Below are positions 59,301 to 64,000 of a DNA stretch of 64,000 bases, piece by piece (within the stretch, counting starts at the first letter, position 1; the number at the start of each line of letters is the position of its first letter). The notes under the pieces are model-generated. The model was not told where the DNA came from. It did not search any database and saw only the letters and a program-made list of their open reading frames with translations. The stretch lies in the NCBI GenBank assembly GCA_900109485.1, contig FOAY01000016.1:62001-126000 (forward strand), given 5' to 3'. The translations under genes were made by a program, and so were the position numbers. This DNA is from Kosakonia sacchari. GTDB taxonomy: Bacteria > Pseudomonadota > Gammaproteobacteria > Enterobacterales > Enterobacteriaceae.

Positions 59301-60311
59301 CGTGTGGGCTTTGACCGTCGCCGACACCTGTAACGTTCTGGACGCCGTAATGTCGAGGGTGAACGCCAGTTCTTGCAAAAGTAGATCTGTTCCCAGCGGA
59401 AACCGGTTCGGCAGCAGAGCATCTGCGACTTCGCCCATCAGCAGGCTGGCGATATCGGCGATCGAACTCAGAGAGACCGCGAGCGAATCGTTGCTCAGCG
59501 CAAGGGGATCGCCGTCATCGAGGAGAGGGAAATGCAACTCAATCCCCGACAGCGCCAGCGTTCCGGCATCAAAGGTGGCGATACCGTGGCTGGTATCATC
59601 GTCGGCTGGTGATGAAACAAACAGTAACCCTGCTTTTAGCGGTAGCAATCCGGCAGCCGGAACGGCGTCAACAGGCTCCGAACGCAACACAAAGGCAGGC
59701 GGCAGCGCGCGGTCCCTTGTCGGCCACTGGCTGATGCTCCCCTGCATCGCGGCGGGATGGGTTTTCCACATTCCCTGATAGCTGGAACCGGCGACCGGCT
59801 GCCCGCTGAACGTGACGCCAGTGCCGGCATCGGAGGACGAGGCGGTAAACACGGCATTGCGGAACAGGGTTATAGCCGCGGCAGAAACGGTGTGTTTTTT
59901 ATCGTGAGGCTTCAGTCCCGGAAACGCGGTGCCTAAGACAGCGCTGTTATCGGGAAGGTGAGTGCTGACGCTGAGTTGCGCGACGCCGTTCGCCGTTACG
60001 CTAAAGGTGGCGCTGGCTGCCGGTTGGGAAACATTGAAGGAATTACCGTCAATTTGCCCCGTCAGAACAATCGTATTACCGTCGCCCGGTGGTTGCACCC
60101 CGCTAAGGGTCATCACCAGTGAGGCGGTGGGAAAGAGATCCGCATCATTCAGCAGCGCGCTGACAGGCGCTGAGTGCAGTGTATTGGCGGCCGGCAGGTT
60201 GAATTTTTTCTGATCGGCTGACAGGTAACCTGCCGACAGCAGGGTATTCCACAGATTCTGAATCGGCGTATCGATGCTGGATGGCGTGTTGCGCGTTTTT
60301 TTGCCGGGCAT
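47310..60311 (-). CDS. Giant 4333-residue protein: beta-rich N-terminus, long LysM-like array, unknown C-terminus
   Basis: A single uninterrupted reading frame of 13 kb; I do not know its function. Residues 1 to about 1105 are beta-rich, with alternating hydrophobic strands and many glycines (for example FPFIGYGGFYFGVLNGE near 950). From memory this resembles the DUF6603 type of large bacterial proteins, at low confidence. Residues about 1110-1400 look helical. From Y1413 three adjacent, fairly canonical LysM domains occur (YTVRAGEDFPAIAARF at 1413, YIAQPGDTLESLAACF at 1462, HKVLDGEVAATIAAEF at 1510), each with an ANPQ element and an IP end. Degenerate LysM-like units continue to about residue 3720. 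The C-terminal 600 residues are unrecognised. No signal peptide is visible. The start follows GAGG and overlaps the upstream stop (TAATG). Confidence 0.85.
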   Translation of the reverse strand: MPGKKTRNTPSSIDTPIQNLWNTLLSAGYLSADQKKFNLPAANTLHSAPVSALLNDADLFPTASLVMTLSGVQPPGDGNTIVLTGQIDGNSFNVSQPAASATFSVTANGVAQLSVSTHLPDNSAVLGTAFPGLKPHDKKHTVSAAAITLFRNAVFTASSSDAGTGVTFSGQPVAGSSYQGMWKTHPAAMQGSISQWPTRDRALPPAFVLRSEPVDAVPAAGLLPLKAGLLFVSSPADDDTSHGIATFDAGTLALSGIELHFPLLDDGDPLALSNDSLAVSLSSIADIASLLMGEVADALLPNRFPLGTDLLLQELAFTLDITASRTLQVSATVKAHTEIHLLPLNLAVLESVIFTFSVGVDLSAWIAINGLFKLNGQEQLRFYGGLSFSVPGGSDSVTLMAYNNAEIDILQLLNIVPGLPTLPESGIVTPAGGLSAQIQPATGAWLFSGTIAPKSGAWTLEFGRGIKAVSLKSLRLDLERTPTNLTATIQAHTEFLGIPFIVSAQTSTQSKAWIFEGRMIASKPVSLISVASQLLPFIPQSLPTDITLNALQVKFNTAANTFMVQTTLQWTLDFLPISITADLLIRSDRAKASDPASYSGQLTGIVDINNMILTCSYIFSPTTTDIIFAYRNLKVVYHKDDTDPYVAVSLEKSNVGDLFTFLLSFAQPGRNIALGEPWNALEKISLPNLTVNVHLKTRKINVSIGLNVDLGFIKITQFTLTYVKQYGKPKFNLELSCEFLGQRYGGDNKPLSWDPLNQAPPVVPGAGTQVFDLEYLGIGQRMTLRGEMPTTMDGVIKRLENALIPVGNPTRNPANQLPGLSYDAGSDWMIGTRFTAMSTVSLSMVFNDPRVYGLLIQLAGSRAGPLAGLRFEILYRKISDNVGVYHIELTLPDTMRHLEFGEVSITLPIVTVDIFTNGNFRIDAGFPPSLTDFSRSFSVQVFPFIGYGGFYFGVLNGETSTTIPRISNGNFTPVIEFGFALQVGVGKTLSLGILSGGISITVGGMLQGTLSWFNPIDQALVPENYFHLRGALAVIGQVYATVDFGIIQASVSLTIYVSAAIDVESYRAILLSVSAGVRVKVSIKIIFIRINFSFSATITETFPIGSNRQTPWILSAPANTGVQRSLYRAKSPFIRQPQYGQLRLRPARTMMARHILSRYRHNAGAPLCVNVTAIPLFSQAIADDFAFSGAPTVPFAGKNPVLALLLGIETSTDAASGTNQLLSFMSDWLSSLIGDEHATLSAAVVDEILDALKAPDAVTEIFSYTNLVHLFDNHHIQFTLQPRPQQAQADGSELPMALMAMIPELSLETPDYTINFLTDRIPAAGYEQRIQDYFAELAAQFAERQGWNSNKTQDASQPDSMARLIFRYYFLMVARSLLQQTKSFMAEAEWPLSEKEAAHASLQTLANRFNNNYTVRAGEDFPAIAARFSVTPQALEAANPQFEGAAPVAGDTLFIPAPAVSYIAQPGDTLESLAACFALEPDELQQANPQVNFHPLAGGTQLAIPAMRILHKVLDGEVAATIAAEFGLSLQALRAANPQVNFNPLKPGTLLLIPLTVSPYAIAESNQQKAGKLRAGTLLPLGDIPFLTQNGDTFASLAARFGANDVALVASNQNVPGLLRAAQKLPLGDFTWTSRDGDSLNGVIAYWYARNTDFNAQNLLADNPTLRLAAPQTLNIPQLNENDKRVTLEHEERVQDFLLANSTTLDVLIASNNAIALATGQTLQLKNIVVVASNSFLLQYTAGSGETPLLLAQRFFEPSPSAQAAALLSIRQWNGNIAAESPFATGSLVVIPYFTTPGNICRQFGITLAELCRRSTLLSDSNLLAANVALLAAQVTHRVVANETLAEIAQNYNLSLEQLTGRIATLGGLFADEAKTLAVKAIPGFRRSLLASVLAQTGNYTNALNMSTRFMLNGLRLPDPDFPQQGSLAINTPAAYPLYALVGQEYPLAPPDAQKGYTLTLTGSDAGWINIPDGKLAIPLLAEEMARIAELATAELDTANIISQAIPLYSWLPDRQTVSATAIWATEEVPEGITLPSQRVNTPRIWSMPDALIRAIAESPDRRLPYRGCFGTPLPDGNIDTTALQAARYATAIDFTIEKPDASRPGMYLLSGTDQAGLQRVLNLWTYLKNNDAVGATLYLAYREQQASNSNGTQTSDRLDRANSFLLKTNLSTESHGEFQTLLRANSAVMLNDGLIDASLANLTDEESRNFLQLLWECSVVKNGGYYLYYQKEDGTPGLPGSLFSDGKQASLQLIVLLSNQTADADIARSFNNILIVGDNVDQSANSIFFEAATHIVVEGDTLNRIATNAPPILALSGQSLGEINQLIMGVLRTGSEVAGQIVLPSDSISAIALRAGKTVAEIVASLADRPAILRTGARLMLAGKPVQPVKDGDTLATIASEYDFLDPAALVALNAHRTPLLAAGASFNLPGGERYILQAGDTFFSIAQAKQQDLSLLGDLNATAPILLADAVITVAANTLKLCASLPPGHAGFMLQRSNPQVESAAETTASALGTLYNLAGFQLAANATLNASNEGLPAGPTNDTDESLWQYRQILSLIAFARNKSSEGNVALPSAAQSPYRAVSAGGQADITLCLQDILGNRTVGSSLPTAHSPTGYTDELLGPGAWPSVNTTYRFQPRDGGGALAVTAQLSATPFLPDASAVPVRGGLPSGKLVTAAASRAQQARLQYQTASWQLQQPDITARLSTTLGELDDNAALSLALRYDLLGLANSAWIFTGIAAGIEPTRITLGPETALKNFADVLSHYPASGEMVAKINQYLRADLLFGAATPLIVPHNVLTKAGDTPQAVIDHLEDAIDLTTLGRNNMQLAVAVDTVFSTATRSVVLDVAGQSLNALALSFGCAIATSAGNVPGMAATCQLLALGNDVVLGWSDPVSGNSWQYGPDAEENRSLASAAVWFAQQVKASQRRENINVTVDDVAVENQFVNGIFASGQTLSIASVIAHSGDTIASLLADFGAPQGKQNDPLADFMAANANVPNVWPVSTALYIEDTALIIEEGQTLEALAQQAAISAGSLIANNLHLPFNSATSMLIPFSGDNQEIMAGSLLIASGQPLSAIASALAVSSRDLLTLNETLPALFSGSPIGSITPALSDTPQDLARGLAITVGELADRIADDAGALRSGALLVTPAVRSRESETIKAVALRLNCTSEALIAANACLPGWITAGQSIMVDGAPYRVQDNDTLALLLARINEARLSSRQPPLSTVEFAAVAQDLALSARAIITPVVILQLSAQVRPYAERAIQNLGVSLAISRDPTMMAAGFDSAPLMVSSTTSITAAPFSASDNLQSLTQFAIDFENAFSGLKLATGPQQTQGNTLLKQASMRAAVNGGATQSKEKSLWVANFSDRGSYVNYAVDAQSARYFALPPLTTLAWNGNAQQVSYSPQQGLEWGSGTTAFRAADPEQWQQQLFSAIDLVLSPEYAVAGANHPKTRTAIQQVITAKQQIANGVAQRVQPIISGDNQGQTEAINAMEQQLLVALSSASTVQSLIQLDLNVTGDGAPPTADIASAPQLSGKLTTHIVNTQQIVANNDAPLVPLAEMTGVSPRYLATLLATTRNIIRPDLTIARKDQPDKICVTSASDTLSSIAQALELPLYELAGNSKILDTPQPLFLHDTAINVTPTTAPQTLTTLTSVASWANTTLADVIVANQQRTDFFSAGSTLTLGSRSFTPSPGDTLEKIALFFGDVETFATQLGSVDAGSLSGHYQLNDSAPPRGLTLVPQISLSTAKVALAQGITRLTTAFGVKDPMVQRNVTLQLAYQVNQLEFDRHGIAGVHGYQDSSWLSFIIPLENVAHTDGQIGQLQIPVPLSSYPQPAVVSRQTASAATPAENAVATLAQWDYAFTATRQFAAQDQATFEILFNQPDDGVSSPLVRDSRYEPIITLLAAFSTVWDAIASDLAQLQDATQQAIPLPAINALNGLASFAQKIGDAWANLRSVAPDLKGLPTRRYLYLLSILTPNTPTVISSISLERLEQRSDFGSEPDDFLFTCSAAFAADLDKRIIPAALETRMAEFGFPPGAESYVTVGTPGSDWMIYAPQATQRYAGGKTVTAPQTFRLQRKADEETILLSRQILWPAIDTGAGQRFVSHQMGNRLIYDLPQEGLPISDLLTLPMVFYRLNIMGLQDAWGGTSIARNANLLAGKRINPDFIYQTPLAMFPTRISPLLADTTVTTLAGETLEEALATLFQTLTAGQAAILGASHRAMRIAACWWSGADPSQDPLTTPLRVSTPLTLSPLYAFDVASDWKTGHYISRLAQQMQKQAAALGVTPRAPGRWVVDILIYSYQEDQNAKALTALLDIRNKTYQAS

Positions 60312-63300
60312 TATTGGTTCCTCTGTGCCGCCAGAAGTCGCTGCTGGAGTTGGGAAAGTGCGGATTCTGAGTGCAGCTGTGTCAGGCGCTGCGCCGGTTT
60401 TCCCCCCGCGCCGCCTGCGCCGTTTTTCACCCAGGCGGCGTACCAGCCCAGTGCGCCGCTGGTCTGCGCATCCGGGTTACCAAACATCAAAAGATCAATT
60501 TGCCCGTTTGGCGGAAAGCTCAGGGCAAGGAGTTTGAGGGCGATATCGCCCAGCTTGAGAATGTAGGTTGGCGGATCCACCAGAAAGGTGACGTCGGCGA
60601 AAACCAGTTTGAGTACGCCTTCAATCGGAATGGCGCGCTCTCCGCCTTTCACTCCCGGCAAGTGCAGGCCAATGTAGATCCCGGATTGACGCGTCTGGCT
60701 CGCCGGAGACCAGGCGAGGAGCAGGCCGGCGGTGAAATCGATTTTGGCGGCCAGCGCGCCCGCCGAGCCGAGATCCAGTTCATATTGCAACCCAAACCAC
60801 GGCGCGGTCATCGCTATACCGTTGAGGGGTGAATCCACCGGCATATACGCCATTTTGTCGGGGGTAACGTCTCCCGTCCCCTGAATCAGGGCCGTGAGTT
60901 TCATGGGGAAATGTGCCGCCAGGCTTTGTGCGCGGACGTGGCTGGCGTTGGCATCTGGCAACAGCGGCTGGGCATTAAACGTAAACTGCCGGTACTGCGG
61001 CGTCGCAGGATCAAAGGTCATCTCGATTGTCAGGCCGGAATAGGCCAACCCTTCCACATTACCATTCCCCTGATTTGGCGTGGCGGCGCCATAGGAAAGC
61101 AGGTCAAACTGCGGCTGTTGCAAGAAACCGATTGTGCCATTGAGTGCAAACGTTGTGCGCGTTGTGCTGTTCTCCGCGTCGGCTTTACCGCCGCTGGCCG
61201 TAACAAAACTTGCCGCCCGGATACCGACGGCATCAAGGATCTGGCTGGTTATGCCGTAGGTGGTGTGATCCGCGGTCGTGAACAGATAGCTTCCGCTGTT
61301 GCCGGATTTTTGATAAACGCCGTACAGCAAAAGATTATTGCCGCTTGACGATGAATACTGTGTGGCGGGCTCTTCAAAGAGCTGGTTGATGAGCAGTTCG
61401 ATTTTGCTGGAAAACGAGACAATTCCTGAGTTGGCTATCGCCACCTTCAGCGACAGGACTTTGAAGTCGTAAGGCGTGTTTCCTGACAGGTGTTCATTGT
61501 CTTCATAATCAATCAGGCCAAAGGCCGAGCTGGGGTGGCTGGTCCAGGTGCTCTGGCCTGCAGCGATCGGTGTGACGGAAATACCGATGTGGTGCGCCTG
61601 AAAACGCGAGACATCAATTCCGGCGGCCAGCCCCTCAAGCTGTGGCGGAAGCCCGGTCAGCGGGACCTGGGCGTTCAGAGCGAGAACGCCATTCCAGCTT
61701 TCGCTCTCCATCACCGTATTAACGAAGTAAGACAAATCACCATCACCGGCCGCAACGCGTTCGGTGGCCGCCGCAAAAATCGCCTGAATCCGTTGTCTCG
61801 TGCCATCCGCGGAGCTGTTGAAACGATCGGCGTCCGCCCATTGCGCCGTATCGTCAACCAGTTGCGACAGCTTTTTATTACAGAATTTGAACAGCAACAG
61901 AGTGTTGTAATTGACCCAGCGCCACGGCGAGAGATCGAATTCCCAGTCTGCAACAAACAGGCTGAAATCACCCAGAGCATTGCGCACGGTATCGAATACG
62001 TTTGCCAGTTGTTCCGGCGTAAATCGGGCCGCCAGATCGGCGTGCAGGGCTGCCAAATCGGGCCACTGCGTGGGCACCATCGCGGCAAGTTTCGCGTTGA
62101 CGTCCGGATCCGTTATCTGCAAAGCGAGCTGCCGCTGCCGCACAGCGGTGAGGGAATAGGGAATCGACGCGCACTGGCTCATGATCTCGGCGCCGGTGAT
62201 AACCAGAAAAAGCTGGTTCGTCTGTAATGCGGATTTCAGTTCGCCGTTCACGTGGCTCAACAGTAGCCTGTCGGCGCGATGGGGCGGCGTGTTTGCCGCG
62301 CTGGATTGCCCCAGCGTCAGTTGCTGCCAGGTTAACCCTGTCGCGTCCTCACCCAGCGCCAGCAGTAATCCCTGCGGTGTCGTTGAGAAAGGCGGCGAAG
62401 GCAGCGATGCGCGTAAACGCTCGGCGCTTTCTCCTGTCTGAATCAGCGTCTGGACAACGGTGCGACGTTTCGGCGACAACACCTGAGTCTCCATATTTTT
62501 GATATCAGAGCCGGAGATATTGGTGGCTTTAACCGAACGGTAGGGCGCCAGCGGGAAGGCGACGGGAGGCGAATCACCGTGATCAGCGCGGGCGAGGCGG
62601 GTTTGCTGGTCCTCAACGTTGCCGACGGAAACGGGCAGGTAGGTCAGAAAATCGCCGTCGGCGGCAGAGTCAGGGGCCTGGTGTAAGACCGAGCTGTCGG
62701 GCTGGGCAAAGTATTCGCTGCTTTGCGCGGCTTGCAGTGTCACCCATGATGTTTTCCCGGCGCCTGTCAGAGCACCGAACACCCGATCGCGTCCGGGGGC
62801 GGCATTTTGCAACGTGCGGGCAAATGCCTCCTGATGGGGTGTGAACGCCAGTATTGGGTTACCGGTATATTTGAAATACTCGACAGAGGATAATCCGCCC
62901 ATCAGTGCATTTTGCAGCGAGGCGGCCGTGGCGTCGGCTTGCCCCTGCGACGAGAGCAGAAATTCGAACTCGCCAGCGGGCGTCAGATACAGCGACTGGT
63001 TACCGCGCAGAATGACGGGCTGACCGCTGGCATCGACCGCCGCCAGCCGTTCGGTAAAGACCAGCCCGGCGCTGGCGAGCGGTTTTACTTCCACCGCTGC
63101 GCCTGCCGCGGATTGATAGTACGTGGGCAGCGAAAGCGCACCGTTGGACAGTTGCAGGAAGGAGCGCGTGGTGTCGCAGGGGGCGAGGGGATCAATGGTT
63201 CCCTGCAGCGTCAACTGCGAAGTCGCATCCTGCAAATTAAAGATTCGGTACAGTGCGGTTTGGGTATAGCCGCCCTCTGCGGGCGCAGAGAAACTGCGTA

Positions 63301-63883
63301 ATCCAATATCCAGAATATCGCTTGCGGCTTCGCTGGTGACGGAAAACGCCAGCGACAGCACATTATTCGGTGCGGCGTCATTCAGCAATTCCAGCCCGAG
63401 ATGATCGAGGGCGAACGGCTGCGGGGTTCGCTCGCCGGTGGGGGTAACCAGCAGCGTACCGCGACTAAAGGTTAACGCTTGTGCTGACGCCACTATCGTG
63501 CTGTCTTTCGGCAATGAGAGGGCAAAATTGCCGAACGGCACTTCCGCCGTGCGCAGGAGGGTCACGTCGGTTCCGTTTTTACGGGCAAACAGGACGGTTG
63601 CGGTTAATCCCGCAATGCTGGTGAACCAGGCCGCCAGCGCATCCTTTCGCGCTGAGTTGCCAAACCAGACCTGCGCTTTTTGCTCAAATGCCGCCAGATC
63701 CGTGATGGCCGTGGCGGGAAGCTGGACAAACCATCCGTGGTACGCATAAAGCGCCTGTTCAACGGTGAGGCTGTCAGGCAGCGTGGTGACGTCTGTTGAG
63801 AGTAAAAAGCCACCAAAGCAGTTTTCGCCGCCCGGCGCGATGTACAAACGCGAACCCGCATAACACGGCACGAAATGAGCCAT
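60311..63883 (-). CDS. Large 1190-residue protein of unknown function, partner of the giant LysM-like protein
   Basis: I do not recognise the family. The start at 63883 (MAHFVPCYAGSRLYIAPGG) follows GGGGAGGAG; a frame beginning at 63898 would lack this. Residues 1-430 appear beta-rich. Around 370-380 there is a P-loop-like stretch (FGALTGAGKTSW), probably fortuitous because no Walker B is evident. About 560-780 looks helical and tryptophan-rich (FVADWEFDLSPWRWVNYNTLLLFKF). The C-terminal 400 residues return to beta structure with glycine-rich turns and end in a short Gln/Arg-rich helix. No signal peptide or membrane helix stands out. The stop codon overlaps the start of the 4333-residue gene as TAATG, so the two are probably made in a fixed ratio and may form a complex. 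Confidence 0.82.
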   Translation of the reverse strand: MAHFVPCYAGSRLYIAPGGENCFGGFLLSTDVTTLPDSLTVEQALYAYHGWFVQLPATAITDLAAFEQKAQVWFGNSARKDALAAWFTSIAGLTATVLFARKNGTDVTLLRTAEVPFGNFALSLPKDSTIVASAQALTFSRGTLLVTPTGERTPQPFALDHLGLELLNDAAPNNVLSLAFSVTSEAASDILDIGLRSFSAPAEGGYTQTALYRIFNLQDATSQLTLQGTIDPLAPCDTTRSFLQLSNGALSLPTYYQSAAGAAVEVKPLASAGLVFTERLAAVDASGQPVILRGNQSLYLTPAGEFEFLLSSQGQADATAASLQNALMGGLSSVEYFKYTGNPILAFTPHQEAFARTLQNAAPGRDRVFGALTGAGKTSWVTLQAAQSSEYFAQPDSSVLHQAPDSAADGDFLTYLPVSVGNVEDQQTRLARADHGDSPPVAFPLAPYRSVKATNISGSDIKNMETQVLSPKRRTVVQTLIQTGESAERLRASLPSPPFSTTPQGLLLALGEDATGLTWQQLTLGQSSAANTPPHRADRLLLSHVNGELKSALQTNQLFLVITGAEIMSQCASIPYSLTAVRQRQLALQITDPDVNAKLAAMVPTQWPDLAALHADLAARFTPEQLANVFDTVRNALGDFSLFVADWEFDLSPWRWVNYNTLLLFKFCNKKLSQLVDDTAQWADADRFNSSADGTRQRIQAIFAAATERVAAGDGDLSYFVNTVMESESWNGVLALNAQVPLTGLPPQLEGLAAGIDVSRFQAHHIGISVTPIAAGQSTWTSHPSSAFGLIDYEDNEHLSGNTPYDFKVLSLKVAIANSGIVSFSSKIELLINQLFEEPATQYSSSSGNNLLLYGVYQKSGNSGSYLFTTADHTTYGITSQILDAVGIRAASFVTASGGKADAENSTTRTTFALNGTIGFLQQPQFDLLSYGAATPNQGNGNVEGLAYSGLTIEMTFDPATPQYRQFTFNAQPLLPDANASHVRAQSLAAHFPMKLTALIQGTGDVTPDKMAYMPVDSPLNGIAMTAPWFGLQYELDLGSAGALAAKIDFTAGLLLAWSPASQTRQSGIYIGLHLPGVKGGERAIPIEGVLKLVFADVTFLVDPPTYILKLGDIALKLLALSFPPNGQIDLLMFGNPDAQTSGALGWYAAWVKNGAGGAGGKPAQRLTQLHSESALSQLQQRLLAAQRNQ

Positions 63884-63884
63884 T

Positions 63885-64000
63885 TTACTCCTCCCCACTT
63901 TTTGTCACGCGTGTGGTGCTTAACACGCCTGCGGCGTTAGTGAGCTCCAGCGGGGCATCGTAGCGGTAGTCGTGATCTTTATCGTAGACAGTGACCCAGT
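63885..64000 (-). CDS. C-terminal end of a third gene in the giant operon (partial)
   Basis: An open frame enters from the right edge and gives WVTVYDKDHDYRYDAPLELT, then a short threonine/valine tail ending in KSGEE and a TAA stop. The stop codon is one base from the ATG of the 1190-residue gene, so the two genes are clearly in one operon. The fragment is too short to name; it looks like the end of a beta domain. Confidence 0.7.
   Translation of the reverse strand, partial: WVTVYDKDHDYRYDAPLELTNAAGVLSTTRVTKSGEE

Overview
The window looks like the chromosome of a free-living or plant-associated nitrogen-fixing member of the Enterobacterales, close to Klebsiella, Kosakonia or Phytobacter. The evidence is a nif gene order matching that of Klebsiella (nifJ divergent from nifHDKTY, then nifENX and nifUS), Nif proteins nearly collinear with those I remember from Klebsiella, a REP/BIME repeat, and moderately GC-rich coding DNA. 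I assigned the genus by reading alone, without a database search.

Positions 1-14.5 kb are the nif region. On the minus strand there are three sigma-54 transcription units: nifHDKTY (nitrogenase and small accessory proteins), nifENX (cofactor scaffold and carrier) and nifUS (Fe-S cluster supply), which runs off the left edge probably into nifV. nifJ (pyruvate:flavodoxin oxidoreductase, the electron source) is on the plus strand. Each unit has a visible -24/-12 promoter. NifA-type TGT-N10-ACA sites lie upstream, and two of them sit in the shared nifH-nifJ gap. Clear terminators follow nifY and nifJ.

Positions 14.7-34.8 kb are an accessory mosaic of mostly short, independently oriented genes: a HAD phosphatase, an amidase and MFS symporter pair facing a LysR gene and a cupin, a ketoacyl-synthase III-like enzyme, a GNAT acetyltransferase, an RND drug pump without adaptor, a small membrane protein, an AdeRS-like two-component system, a TupA-like ATP-grasp protein, a metallophosphoesterase, an unusual acidic/RelE-like protein, a LysR/SDR divergent pair, a medium-chain dehydrogenase and a class A beta-lactamase. 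The stretch from about 25.7 to 29.5 kb is visibly AT-richer than its surroundings.

Positions 34.9-47.1 kb are metabolic. There is a three-gene respiratory formate dehydrogenase operon whose catalytic subunit has cysteine where the E. coli enzymes have selenocysteine. A treZ-treY-glgX cluster for making trehalose from glycogen or maltodextrin follows, and then a TehA/SLAC1-family membrane protein.

Positions 47.3 kb to the right edge hold the most unusual part: a minus-strand operon of giant genes. A 1190-residue protein and a 4333-residue protein are joined by a TAATG stop-start overlap. Only the C-terminal 37 residues of a third, upstream member are in the window. The 4333-residue protein has a beta-rich N-terminal third, a central array of LysM-like modules spanning about 2300 residues, and a C-terminal domain I do not recognise. 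None of the visible N-termini looks like a signal peptide. I could not assign a function, and I regard this as the best candidate for an undescribed system here.
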